IMG/VR virus record: IMGVR_UViG_3300030085_000171
Span: 1 to 37,528 of that record
DNA: 37,528 bases
From: a virus
Strand: one strand, 5' to 3'
Shown here: in pieces, positions 22,648 through 30,733 of the stretch
Position numbering within the stretch: the stretch's first letter is position 1
Layout: the number at the start of each line of letters is the position of its first letter
Notes under the pieces: model-generated
Databases searched by the model: none
What the model saw: the letters and a program-made list of their open reading frames with translations, nothing else
Told to the model about the DNA's origin: nothing
Translations under genes and position numbers: made by a program

Positions 22648-24281
22648 TGCCTTACTGTGTAGTAGATATTGAAACTGATGGTTTAGATGCTACTAAATTA
22701 CACTGCATTGTAGCTAAAGATATAGCAACAAAGGAGATTTATACCTGGGCAGAAGATGAATGCAAAGAGTTTCCTGCATGGGCTAGTAAATATGATAAGT
22801 TAATCATGCACAATGGAATTAACTTTGATGGGTACTGGTTAAACAAGTTACTTAATATGAATATACCATTAAATAAGATTGAAGATACTCTTATCATGTC
22901 ACAGTTATATAATCCAGTGCGAGAAGAAGGACATTCTCTTAAAGCATGGGGTGATAAGTTAGATATGCCTAAAGGTGATGTAGATAGTTTTGATTACTAT
23001 TCTCCTGAGATGCTTGAGTATTGTAAACAAGATACAAACATCACTTATAAATTATATACTGTGTTAGCAGAGGAAGGTAAAAGATTTTCTACTCAATCTA
23101 AACAATTAGAATACAAGGTACGTGCAATCATTGATCAGCAGGAACGTAATGGTTTTGCTTTTAACATGCAGAAGGGTCAGACACTATTGGCTACCCTTGA
23201 AGATGAAGCAAATGAGTTAAGCGATACTGCACAAGAGATGGTTCCACCTACAAAAGTAGAGTTAAAAACAAAGACAAAGTATATACCTTTCAATATTGGC
23301 TCTCGTCAACAGATAGCTACCGTGTTACAGGATCGTGGATGGGAACCTAAGTTGTATACTGAGAAAGGTAACGTCATAGTTAATGATGAAGTTTTATCTA
23401 AGATTGACATGGACGAGGCTAGAATGTTCAGTCGCTATCTTTTATTACAGAAGCGTATAGCCCAGATTCGATCTTGGATAGAGAAGTGTGGGGATGAAGG
23501 CAGAGTTCATGGAAAAGTGATGACTCTCAAAACAATCACAGGGAGAATGGCACATAACAATCCTAATATGGCACAAGTGCCAGCCTCTTACTCTCCCTAT
23601 GGTGCTGAGTGTCGTGAGCTTTGGACCGTTAGTAATCCCCACACTCATAAGTTAGTAGGTACTGATGCTTCAGGACTTGAGCTACGTATCTTAGCCTCTT
23701 ACATGAAAGATCAATCTTTTATTGACGAGGTTGTTAATGGTGATGTGCATACAGCTAACATGAAAATGGCTGGCTTGCAGGATCGATCTCAAGCCAAGAC
23801 ATTTATCTATGCTTTGATGTATGGAGCAGGACCAGCAAAGATTGGTGCAGTGGTAGGTGGCTCTGCAAAAGAGGGACAAGAACTTACCAATAGGTTCTTG
23901 AAAAACATGCCACGCTTACGTAACCTACGTAATCAAGTGACAGAGGCAGCAGAGTCTGGTTTAATTAAAGGATTAGACGGTAGACTTTTACATATACGTA
24001 ATGCGTTCTCTGCTTTGAATACCTTAATACAAGGAGCAGGTGCAGTTGTATGTAAACAATGGCTTGTGCATATGATGTCTAATGTATATGCTCAAGGTCT
24101 TGACGTTAAACTAGTAGGGAGTATTCATGATGAATATCAGTTTGAAGTAGCGAACCAGGATGTTAAAAGATTTACAGAGATTACCAAGTATGCTATGACT
24201 AAGACTACAAAAACTTTAAACTTAAACTGTCCTCTGGATAGTGAACATAAGGTAGGAACCACATGGCTACAAACGCACTAA
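22647..24281 (+). CDS. Family A DNA polymerase with 3'-5' exonuclease
   Basis: 544 aa, shorter than T7 gp5 (704). Exonuclease motifs: VDIETDG (Asp7, Glu9), MHNGINFDGYWLN and YCKQDTN. Polymerase motifs: GRMAHNNPNMAQVP, GTDASGLELRILAS (motif A, near 337), RSQAKTFIYALMYGAG (motif B, near 379) and IHDEYQFEV (motif C, near 492). The Tyr in the motif B helix (FIYALMYGAG) is like T7-type enzymes. No 5'-3' exonuclease domain. The gene pair with the primase-helicase forms the core replisome. Confidence 0.93.
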   Translation: MPYCVVDIETDGLDATKLHCIVAKDIATKEIYTWAEDECKEFPAWASKYDKLIMHNGINFDGYWLNKLLNMNIPLNKIEDTLIMSQLYNPVREEGHSLKAWGDKLDMPKGDVDSFDYYSPEMLEYCKQDTNITYKLYTVLAEEGKRFSTQSKQLEYKVRAIIDQQERNGFAFNMQKGQTLLATLEDEANELSDTAQEMVPPTKVELKTKTKYIPFNIGSRQQIATVLQDRGWEPKLYTEKGNVIVNDEVLSKIDMDEARMFSRYLLLQKRIAQIRSWIEKCGDEGRVHGKVMTLKTITGRMAHNNPNMAQVPASYSPYGAECRELWTVSNPHTHKLVGTDASGLELRILASYMKDQSFIDEVVNGDVHTANMKMAGLQDRSQAKTFIYALMYGAGPAKIGAVVGGSAKEGQELTNRFLKNMPRLRNLRNQVTEAAESGLIKGLDGRLLHIRNAFSALNTLIQGAGAVVCKQWLVHMMSNVYAQGLDVKLVGSIHDEYQFEVANQDVKRFTEITKYAMTKTTKTLNLNCPLDSEHKVGTTWLQTH

Positions 24282-24772
24282 TAAAGAGTGAGAGTTTTCA
24301 AACAGGAGAAAGAGCAGAAAGTGTTTTTGAAAGGGTAGCAAAGAAAGGACATTTTAAAGTACGTAAAGCTAATAGAGATCAGAATATAAACCAACATATT
24401 GATTTCTTTATTAGTTGTTATCATTTTAATTTTAGCGTGGACGTTAAAGCTAGAAAGAAAATTAGTAGAGGAGATTCAGAAGTTAATGATGCATGGACTT
24501 GGATTGAGTTTAAAAATGTGAGAGGTAGACCTGGATGGTTGTATGGTAAAGCAGATTACATAGCCTTTGAAAGAGAGTTTGATTTTCTATTAGTCAATAG
24601 ATACAAACTGATAGAGTTTTGTGAAGATAAGATTGACTTAGAAAATATTGTACCATCTACTCATCTAGCTGAGTATGCAGCGTATCAGCGTAAAGGAAGA
24701 AAGGATTTAATTTCAAGAGTTTGTATGGATGATATAAATAAATTAGAAGGGAATATCATATTGAAAAAATAG
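24263..24772 (+). CDS. Putative PD-(D/E)XK-type endonuclease
   Basis: 169 aa. The order GERAESVFERVAKKGHFKVR, QHIDFF, FSVDVKARKKISRG, WTWIEFKNVRGRPGWLYGKA and DYIAFEREFDFLLVNRYK resembles small restriction-fold nucleases: an Asp in HIDF, then DVK as the D-x-K motif. In T7-like gene order a Holliday-junction endonuclease lies here (between polymerase and exonuclease), so a recombination role is possible. It overlaps the polymerase by 19 nt. Confidence in the fold is moderate. Confidence 0.5.
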   Translation: MATNALIKSESFQTGERAESVFERVAKKGHFKVRKANRDQNINQHIDFFISCYHFNFSVDVKARKKISRGDSEVNDAWTWIEFKNVRGRPGWLYGKADYIAFEREFDFLLVNRYKLIEFCEDKIDLENIVPSTHLAEYAAYQRKGRKDLISRVCMDDINKLEGNIILKK

Positions 24773-24775
24773 TTG

Positions 24776-24804
24776 TTGACACGTAGTTTTATATCATGTA
24801 TAAT
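24776..24804 (+). promoter_or_regulatory. Consensus sigma70 promoter for the ssDNA-binding protein
   Basis: TTGACA (24776-24781), 17-nt spacer, TATAAT (24799-24804): both perfect. It continues TTCGTTTGAAA as at 20147. The leader then has GCAGA-GATA-TCTGC before the ribosome site, and a strong terminator follows the gene, so this one gene has its own transcription unit. Confidence 0.8.
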
Positions 24805-24854
24805 TCGTTTGAAATCATGCAGAGATATCTGCTAACTAGTAAGGAGAAAATACT

Positions 24855-25334
24855 ATGGGTGTAATTAATGGCACTGCTTATTGGGCTTCTGTAACCACAC
24901 CAAACACCACCTTCAATGAGGATGGTGAGTGGAAGATTGATGTAGGTAATCTTTCTGAATCTACTATTGCTAACTTGGTTGCAGACGGTCTTGAAGATCG
25001 TATTAAAAACAAGGATGACGAACGAGGTGATTACATTACCTTGAAACGTCAGGTTAAGAACCGTCGAACTGGACAAGCTAACTCTGCTCCTGATGTTATG
25101 GATGCACAGAAGAAACCTATCTTGAATACTCTGGTAGGTAATGGTTCGATTGTAAATGTTCTGTATCGTCCATATGATTGGACGTATCAGAAGCGTAAGG
25201 GACGTTCTGCTTCGCTTGAGGCAGTACAAGTTCTAGACTTGGTTCCTTATGGTGGCTCTGCGTCAGATGCGTTTGATGTAGTAGATGAAGGCTTCTCCTC
25301 GATGGACGAGGACATTATTCCTCTTTCGTCTTAA
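24855..25334 (+). CDS. Single-stranded DNA-binding protein (Enc34/DUF2815-like)
   Basis: 159 aa. GTAYWASVTTPNTTFNEDGE, ADGLEDRIKNKDDERGDYIT and GNGSIVNVLYRPYDWTYQKR match phage OB-fold SSBs of the Enc34/DUF2815 group. The acidic C-terminal tail (DAFDVVDEGFSSMDEDIIPL) is typical for binding partner replication proteins. Own perfect promoter and terminator indicate high, separate expression. Codons are more GC-rich than the neighbours, as in the capsid gene. Confidence 0.75.
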   Translation: MGVINGTAYWASVTTPNTTFNEDGEWKIDVGNLSESTIANLVADGLEDRIKNKDDERGDYITLKRQVKNRRTGQANSAPDVMDAQKKPILNTLVGNGSIVNVLYRPYDWTYQKRKGRSASLEAVQVLDLVPYGGSASDAFDVVDEGFSSMDEDIIPLSS

Positions 25335-25342
25335 ACTAGGGA

Positions 25343-25380
25343 AGGGGGAACTCTGGATATCTGGAGTTCCCCCTATTTTT
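25343..25380 (+). terminator. Strong intrinsic terminator after the SSB gene
   Basis: AGGGGGAACTC (25343-25353) and GAGTTCCCCCT (25364-25374) form an 11-bp perfect stem with a 10-nt loop, followed by A and a run of T. It ends one base before the next gene's ATG. Confidence 0.9.
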
Positions 25381-25381
25381 T

Positions 25382-26251
25382 ATGAAAACAATTGATACAT
25401 TAGTCGCTGATATTTACTCTTTGTTTGAATCATCTGTACCTGATATGTCAGATGATCAAGTAGATAATATTATAGATAAATTTGGTGATGCGCTAAAGGT
25501 ACATTTAAAAAGATTTATCTATGAAGAAGAACGAAGAAGAGATACTCTTCGACTGTCTGCTATTGGTAAACCTGAAAGGCAGCAGTGGTATAGTGCTTCA
25601 CCTCATTCAAAAGTTAAAGAGAATGTAGAACTTCAAGGTAAAGATAAGATTAAATTTTTATATGGTTATATTTTAGAGGAACTACTGCTTACCTTGTCTT
25701 CTCTTGCGGGACATGAGGTTAAAGATGAGCAGAAGGAAGTATCCATTGAAGGTGTTTTAGGACATCAAGATGCTATTATAGATAATGTATTGGTTGATTG
25801 TAAGTCCTCATCAGGTAGAGGCTTTGATAAATTTAAAAACAATTACGTATCTTCTGATGATCCCTTTGGTTATATCGCACAGATATCTTCTTATGCTGAA
25901 GCTAATGGGTTGACTGAAGCTGCTTTCCTGGCTATTAATAAACAAACAGGTGAGATATGTTTATCTAAAGTTCATTCAATGGAAATGATTAATGCATCTG
26001 ATAGAGTTAAGTATATTAAAGACATGGTTAATCAAAGTAATCCACCAGCTAAATGTTACTCTGATGTTCCTGATGGTAAGTCTGGCAACCGTAAGCTGGA
26101 TGTTGGTTGCATCTATTGTGATTATAAGCGTGATTGTTGGAAGGATGCTAATGATGGTCAAGGATTACGTGTGTTTGATTATGCAACAAACCCTCGATAT
26201 CTTACGCAAGTTTATAAGATGCCTAACGTAGAAGAGATTACAGACTGGTAA
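25382..26251 (+). CDS. RecB/Cas4-like PD-(D/E)XK exonuclease
   Basis: 289 aa. LRLSAIGKPERQQWYSASPH, FLYGYILEELLL, GHQDAIIDNVLVDCKSSSGR (Asp and Asp-x-Lys of the nuclease fold) and PFGYIAQISSYAEANG are the family motifs. C-terminal Cys (NPPAKCYSDV, VGCIYCDYKRDCW) may hold a 4Fe-4S cluster with Cys upstream, as in Cas4/AddB proteins. It probably resects or recycles DNA ends, like T7 gp6. No ribosome site is seen; the start abuts the terminator. Confidence 0.75.
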   Translation: MKTIDTLVADIYSLFESSVPDMSDDQVDNIIDKFGDALKVHLKRFIYEEERRRDTLRLSAIGKPERQQWYSASPHSKVKENVELQGKDKIKFLYGYILEELLLTLSSLAGHEVKDEQKEVSIEGVLGHQDAIIDNVLVDCKSSSGRGFDKFKNNYVSSDDPFGYIAQISSYAEANGLTEAAFLAINKQTGEICLSKVHSMEMINASDRVKYIKDMVNQSNPPAKCYSDVPDGKSGNRKLDVGCIYCDYKRDCWKDANDGQGLRVFDYATNPRYLTQVYKMPNVEEITDW

Positions 26252-26649
26252 TGCATTGGAAATACGCAGGTAAACCTGACATTGAAAATAAGTTTGGTTT
26301 TGTATACATTATTACAAATAAGAAAACAGGTAAAGCTTATATAGGATGTAAACAATATTGGCACTATAAGAAAGGTAAGAAGGCTAGACAATCTAATTGG
26401 AAAGTTTATATGGGTTCTTCTAAATCTTTAACAGAAGATATTAAAAAATTAGGTAAAAGAAATTTTAAGTTTGAGATGTTAGCTGAATACAAAAACAAAA
26501 GAAGCTTGAGATATTATGAATGTTATTATCAAATGAAATATAATGTTCTTGCTTCTGTTCTTGAAGGCACAGACGAACCAGCATTTTATAATAACTATGT
26601 AGGAGGAAAATGGTACAGACCAGTAGAGAGCTATGAATCAGAATTATAG
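26251..26649 (+). CDS. GIY-YIG endonuclease
   Basis: 132 aa. GFVYIITNKKTGKAYIGCKQ has the paired motif (VYII ... AYIG), KWVYMGSS-type and NFKFEMLAEYKNKRSLRYYE (catalytic Glu region) follow. This matches free-standing phage GIY-YIG nucleases of seg/homing type. No intron is visible around it. It overlaps the exonuclease stop by one base and the next gene by 17 nt. Confidence 0.7.
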   Translation: MHWKYAGKPDIENKFGFVYIITNKKTGKAYIGCKQYWHYKKGKKARQSNWKVYMGSSKSLTEDIKKLGKRNFKFEMLAEYKNKRSLRYYECYYQMKYNVLASVLEGTDEPAFYNNYVGGKWYRPVESYESEL

Positions 26650-26992
26650 AAACATACTTAATAATTTAACTTCGATAACAAACGAATCTATTTTTAATGA
26701 TACTCATAATACAGAGTATCATTCTTTATTTATGGGTGTGATCTTTCGAGCATTGTTGGATGCTACTAAACCAGTGTCTACCAATGAGCCTACTCATATT
26801 AAAGTAGATCGTCGTGCTGCTAAAGCCTGGTTCTATGCTTGTTCAGGCGTGACTTGTGAAAACTTTGAATACATATGTGATGTAGCAGGAGTTGATCCTG
26901 TTGCTATGAGAACAATCGCTGACAAAATATTTAGTGAAGAGGATACTAGTTATGCCAGAAAACAAATCAACTCGTTCTTCTACGAAACATGA
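26633..26992 (+). CDS. 119-aa phage protein with a helical motif
   Basis: YHSLFMGVIFRALLDATKP, RRAAKAWFYACSGVTCENFE and YICDVAGVDPVAMRTIADKI resemble a common phage/prophage family (ARAWL...DFExVCxLAGLDPxxVR) that may carry a helix-turn-helix. Function unknown. Starts inside the upstream gene and overlaps the next by 41 nt. Confidence 0.6.
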   Translation: MNQNYRNILNNLTSITNESIFNDTHNTEYHSLFMGVIFRALLDATKPVSTNEPTHIKVDRRAAKAWFYACSGVTCENFEYICDVAGVDPVAMRTIADKIFSEEDTSYARKQINSFFYET

Positions 26993-27197
26993 TATGGTTA
27001 ATAGCCCCAAGCATTACCGTATGCAGGGTGTAGAGGCAATAGATATTCTAGAAATGTCCATGACTGAAGAAGAGTTTATGGGTTACTTGAAGGGTAACAT
27101 GCTTAAATATATTATGAGATATAAACATAAAAACAAACCAAAAGAAGACTTGCAAAAAGCAGAATGGTATCTTAAAAAATTAATTGAAAAGATATAG
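26952..27197 (+). CDS. DUF3310 protein
   Basis: 81 aa from ATG 26952 (GAAGAGGATA upstream; a GTG at 26934 would overlap that site). NSPKHYRMQGVEAIDILEMS, GYLKGNMLKYIMRYKHKNKP and DLQKAEWYLKKLIEKI are the diagnostic blocks of DUF3310, widespread in T7-like and other phages and sometimes labelled nucleotide kinase without direct proof. Stands between small HTH-like gene and RNR. Confidence 0.85.
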   Translation: MPENKSTRSSTKHDMVNSPKHYRMQGVEAIDILEMSMTEEEFMGYLKGNMLKYIMRYKHKNKPKEDLQKAEWYLKKLIEKI

Positions 27198-27208
27198 AGG
27201 AGAACAAC

Positions 27209-29131
27209 ATGAATCAAATTACTTTACCAACTAATTACCAATCATTCATTCACATGTCTCGTTATTCTAGATGGTTGGAAGAAGAGCAGCGCAGAGAAAC
27301 CTGGGAAGAAACAATAGATCGATATCTTTCTTTCATGGTAACTCATTTAAGTAATAATTATACTTACGATTTGTTTGGTGAAGAATTGTCTGAGATTAGA
27401 AATGCTATGCTTAATCTTGAAGTGCTTGGTTCTATGCGAGCTTTAATGACTGCTGGTCCTGCTCTAGCCCGTGAGAATGTTGCTGGTTATAATTGTTCTT
27501 ATCTTCCTATTGATTCACCTCGTTCTTTTGATGAGTGTCTTTATATTCTTATGAATGGTACAGGCGTTGGCTTTTCTGTGGAGCGTCAGTATATTGCTAA
27601 ACTTCCTACAATTCCTGATGTATCTTTTGAAGAAACAGATGATGTTGTTTCTGTTGCTGACTCTAAAGAGGGATGGGCTAGAGGACTACGTGATCTAATA
27701 TCTCTTCTTTATACTAATCGTATACCTAAGATTGATACTAGTAAAATTCGCCCTGCTGGTGAGCGACTTAAAATATTTGGTGGTCGGGCTTCTGGTCCTG
27801 CTCCTCTGGAAGAGTTGTTTGATTTTACTATTCAAACATTTAAAAAAGCACAGGGCAGGAAACTCAACTCTGTTGAATGTCATGATATCATGTGTAAGAT
27901 TGGTCAGGTAGTAGTTGTTGGTGGTGTTAGAAGGTCTGCTTTGATTTCACTTTCTAATCTAACTGATGAGCGTATGCGTATGGCAAAGAGTGGTGAGTGG
28001 TGGGTAGACAATCAACAACGCGCACTCTCTAATAATTCTGTATGCTATACAGAGAAACCTGACATGGGTATCTTTATGAGAGAGTGGTTGTCACTGTATG
28101 AGAGCAAGAGTGGAGAGCGTGGCATCTTCAACCGTGTATCTGCACAGGAGAAAGCAGCATCTAATGGTAGGCGTGATGGGTCTATTGACTTTGGCACCAA
28201 CCCTTGCTGTGAGATTATCCTACGTCCTTATCAGTTCTGCAATTTATCAGAAGTTATTTGTAGAGCAGACGATACCATCGCTACATTAAAAGAGAAGATT
28301 AAGATCGCAACTATTTTGGGTACATTTCAATCTACTCTTACAGACTTTGGTTATCTACGTAAACGATGGAAAGATACCACAGAAGAAGAACGTCTGCTAG
28401 GCGTATCTCTCACAGGTATCATGGACTGTCCTGCTGTGTACAATGCCAAGCCAGAGACGCTAAGAGAACTAAGAAATGTAGCTATTAAAACTAATAAGAA
28501 ACTAGCAGAAAAGTTAGATATTAATCAAAGCACTGCTGTTACTTGTGTTAAACCTTCAGGCACTGTATCACAACTTGTTGATGCTGCATCTGGTATACAT
28601 GCTCGACATAATCCTTATTATGTCAGAACTGTTAGAGGAGATAACAAAGACCCTCTTACAATGTTCCTTAAAGATAAAGGTATACCAGCAGAGCCAGACT
28701 TTACAGCACCTGATAGCGTAACAGTATTCTCTTTTCCTATGAAGAGTCCAGACAATGCTGTGTGTCGTTATGATATGGGTGCTATTGAACAACTTGAACT
28801 GTGGCTAAAGATAGCTGATAACTATTGTGAACATAAACCCTCTGTAACTATATCTGTTAAAGAACATGAATGGTTTGAGGTAGGTTCTTGGTGTTGGAAT
28901 CATTTTGATTCTCTATCAGGTATTTCTTTTCTACCTTTTTCAGACCACACTTATAAGCAAGCACCTTATCAAGATATTAATGCTGAAGATTATGATAAGT
29001 TATCTAGTGAGATGCCTCCTGCTATTGACTGGTATCAGCTTCAAGAGTATGAGCGAGGAGATACTACTAGTGGATCACAAGAGTTAGCCTGTACTGGTGG
29101 TGTTTGTGAAGTAGTAGATATAGGAGCATAG
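27209..29131 (+). CDS. nrdJ: Adenosylcobalamin-dependent ribonucleoside-triphosphate reductase (class II)
   Basis: 640 aa, against about 740 in Lactobacillus RTPR. YNCSYLPID near 94 (first redox Cys), RPAGERLKIFGGRASGPAPL, TNPCCEIILRPYQFCNLSEV near 330 (radical Cys and Glu), CVKPSGTVSQLVDAASGIHA and RHNPYYVRTVRGDN, and C-terminal ACTGGVCEVVDIGA (the C-x4-C re-reducing pair). It makes deoxynucleotides from ribonucleotides using host-derived B12, without oxygen. Ribosome site AGGAGAAC precedes ATG. Confidence 0.9.
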   Translation: MNQITLPTNYQSFIHMSRYSRWLEEEQRRETWEETIDRYLSFMVTHLSNNYTYDLFGEELSEIRNAMLNLEVLGSMRALMTAGPALARENVAGYNCSYLPIDSPRSFDECLYILMNGTGVGFSVERQYIAKLPTIPDVSFEETDDVVSVADSKEGWARGLRDLISLLYTNRIPKIDTSKIRPAGERLKIFGGRASGPAPLEELFDFTIQTFKKAQGRKLNSVECHDIMCKIGQVVVVGGVRRSALISLSNLTDERMRMAKSGEWWVDNQQRALSNNSVCYTEKPDMGIFMREWLSLYESKSGERGIFNRVSAQEKAASNGRRDGSIDFGTNPCCEIILRPYQFCNLSEVICRADDTIATLKEKIKIATILGTFQSTLTDFGYLRKRWKDTTEEERLLGVSLTGIMDCPAVYNAKPETLRELRNVAIKTNKKLAEKLDINQSTAVTCVKPSGTVSQLVDAASGIHARHNPYYVRTVRGDNKDPLTMFLKDKGIPAEPDFTAPDSVTVFSFPMKSPDNAVCRYDMGAIEQLELWLKIADNYCEHKPSVTISVKEHEWFEVGSWCWNHFDSLSGISFLPFSDHTYKQAPYQDINAEDYDKLSSEMPPAIDWYQLQEYERGDTTSGSQELACTGGVCEVVDIGA

Positions 29132-29132
29132 T

Positions 29133-29327
29133 ATGAAAAACACATTAACTTCTTTTTACTTACGAAAATATAAAGAGGCTGTTCCTAAAGGTGATTCCAA
29201 TATACATGAAGCTATTGATTTATTGCTACGTTATTTGGATGATACTTTGGATGAACCTGTAGAAGAATTTCCTGACTCTGGATTTACAGATAGCTTTGAT
29301 GCTAAAGCTACTATGGCTCTTAAATAA
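29133..29327 (+). CDS. 64-aa hypothetical protein
   Basis: MKNTLTSFYLRKYKEAVPKG, IHEAIDLLLRYLDDTLDEPV and a short acidic tail. Helical, no known family. It lies one base after the RNR stop and 15 nt before thyX, so it is probably coexpressed with them. Confidence 0.55.
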   Translation: MKNTLTSFYLRKYKEAVPKGDSNIHEAIDLLLRYLDDTLDEPVEEFPDSGFTDSFDAKATMALK

Positions 29328-29342
29328 AGGAGATAATTATTA

Positions 29343-30029
29343 ATGGAAGTTACACTCATCGATCATATGGGTTCTGATCTTACAGTTGTAAATGCAGCAA
29401 GAGTTTCTTTTAACAAAGAATCAACCTGGGAAACAATACCAGAGGCTGGGCCTGTGCGTGATCTTCTTAAAGAAACAGATGAGAAACTAATTACTTATCT
29501 TGCTAAACATAAACATTGGACACCCTTTGCTCACACCTCTCTACAGTTTAGAATTAAGGCTCCTCTCTTTGTAGCTAGACAACTTGGTAAGCATCAGGTA
29601 GGTCTAGTATGGAATGAGATTAGCAGGAGATATGTTGACTATGAACCAGAGTTCTACTACCCAGAATACTGGAGAGGTAGACCAGAGAACAAGAAGCAAG
29701 GTAGTTCAGAGGAGGAGATAGATATTAATCCTTCTAACGGTTCTGGTCCTATGATGGTAGATCACTACACGCAAGCTATACATTCATGCAATTGGACATA
29801 TAAAGAGTTGTTAAGAAAAGGCGTGGCACCAGAGATGGCACGTATGGTTCTCCCGCAGAGCATGTTCACTGAGTGGTACTGGACAGGTAGTTTAGTTTCT
29901 TTTGCTAGGGTTTGTTCGTTAAGAAGTAAAACAGATGCACAAAAAGAAACTAGAGAAGTATCTTCTATGATTGAAATACAATGTGCAAAGTGTTTTCCCT
30001 CCTCTTGGCAAGCCTTAATGACACCATGA
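29343..30029 (+). CDS. thyX: Flavin-dependent thymidylate synthase ThyX
   Basis: 228 aa. HKHWTPFAHTSLQFRIKAPL, FVARQLGKHQVGLVWNEISR RY and VLPQSMFTEWYWTGSLVSFA are the ThyX landmarks. The usual RHRX7S motif is replaced by KHQ-X8-S with one extra residue (the Trp before Asn), a form I recall from phage enzymes. Makes dTMP from dUMP with FAD and NADPH. It sits just after the RNR, so both feed dNTP synthesis. Ends ATGA with the next gene. Confidence 0.9.
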   Translation: MEVTLIDHMGSDLTVVNAARVSFNKESTWETIPEAGPVRDLLKETDEKLITYLAKHKHWTPFAHTSLQFRIKAPLFVARQLGKHQVGLVWNEISRRYVDYEPEFYYPEYWRGRPENKKQGSSEEEIDINPSNGSGPMMVDHYTQAIHSCNWTYKELLRKGVAPEMARMVLPQSMFTEWYWTGSLVSFARVCSLRSKTDAQKETREVSSMIEIQCAKCFPSSWQALMTP

Positions 30030-30202
30030 AACTTTATACTAACGATGAAGAATTTGATCTGTTACACCAGGCAGTAGATAAAGCTAGAAAAAATGCTAAA
30101 GAAGTAAAAGTTCCTAGACAGGCACTTATAAATCTACTTATGGATCATTCACATTTAGTAAAGTTAGTAAAAGAATTAGGAGGTGATGTGGATTTTAGTT
30201 GA
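30026..30202 (+). CDS. 58-aa hypothetical protein
   Basis: ATG 30026 overlaps the thyX stop (ATGA); an upstream start is unneeded. NDEEFDLLHQAVDKARKNAK and QALINLLMDHSHLVKLVKEL form two helices. No known family, although this layout recurs after phage thyX genes as far as I recall. Its stop overlaps the -35 box of the Hsp20 promoter. Confidence 0.55.
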   Translation: MKLYTNDEEFDLLHQAVDKARKNAKEVKVPRQALINLLMDHSHLVKLVKELGGDVDFS

Positions 30203-30227
30203 CTTTACATATAAGATATGGTATAAT
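30199..30227 (+). promoter_or_regulatory. Sigma70 promoter for the Hsp20/sugar-gene unit
   Basis: TTGACT (30199-30204), 17-nt spacer, TATAAT (30222-30227), then TTCG? no: TCGTAATATAG. The -10 box is perfect and is followed by TCG as in the promoters at 20118 and 24776. Confidence 0.7.
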
Positions 30228-30237
30228 TCGTAATATA

Positions 30238-30284
30238 GTAGAGAATGCTTTTGGTTCTCTACATTCTTGCTAACAAAGGAGAAC
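30238..30284 (+). promoter_or_regulatory. Possible RNA switch in the Hsp20 leader
   Basis: GTAGAGAA (30238-30245) pairs with TTCTCTAC (30255-30262). The same GTTCTCT (30254-30260) can instead pair with AGGAGAAC (30277-30284), which holds the ribosome site AAAGGAG. The two folds exclude each other: one leaves the site free, the other hides it. Such alternatives occur in thermosensing leaders of small heat-shock genes. No experiment supports it. Confidence 0.45.
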
Positions 30285-30287
30285 AAT

Positions 30288-30731
30288 ATGAACAGATCGT
30301 ATCCTAACTTTCCATCTCATGTGTGGAATAACTTTTTTGAGCAATCAGTTGGTTTTGATAAATTACTATCTAATATAGATAACTATTATCTTAACGTAGA
30401 TAAGAAACCTTCTTATCCTCCTTATAATATTATTAGAAATAGCGAGTCATCTTATCAAATTGTTATTGCCCTAGCAGGTTTTAACAGTAAAGATATTACT
30501 GTAAGTTTAAATGAAAATATTTTAACTGTAACGGGAGATATAAAATCAGATGACGATCCAGATAAATATTTAATAAAGGGCATTGCTTCTAGAAAATTTG
30601 AAAAACTATTTTCACTAAATGAATATGCTATTGTAGATAGTGTATCATTTAAAAATGGTGTGCTAGATATTAAAATTAATATTGTGTTACCTGAAGAGAA
30701 ACAACCTCAGACCTTTAACATAGAGGAGTAA
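30288..30731 (+). CDS. Small heat-shock protein Hsp20 (IbpA-like)
   Basis: 147 aa from ATG 30288 (AAAGGAGAACAAT upstream). N-terminal part FPSHVWNNFFEQSVGFDKLL, alpha-crystallin domain from about 45: PPYNIIRNSESSYQIVIALA, GFNSKDITVSLNENILTVTG, YLIKGIASRKFEKLFSLNEY and NGVLDIKINIVLPEEKQPQ. The KGIASRxFxxxFxL motif is typical for IbpA-like proteins. It holds unfolding proteins for refolding, and aquatic phages often carry one. The C-terminal I-x-I/V motif is not obvious. Confidence 0.88.
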   Translation: MNRSYPNFPSHVWNNFFEQSVGFDKLLSNIDNYYLNVDKKPSYPPYNIIRNSESSYQIVIALAGFNSKDITVSLNENILTVTGDIKSDDDPDKYLIKGIASRKFEKLFSLNEYAIVDSVSFKNGVLDIKINIVLPEEKQPQTFNIEE

Positions 30732-30733
30732 CC

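Noticed and set aside
24789-25229. 146-aa minus-strand frame opposite the SSB gene
   Set aside because: The SSB gene has a perfect promoter, ribosome site and terminator on the plus strand; the opposite frame is a shadow.
26251-26649. Intron or homing site around the GIY-YIG gene
   Set aside because: The flanking genes are intact and overlap the nuclease gene; no split gene or group I core was recognised.
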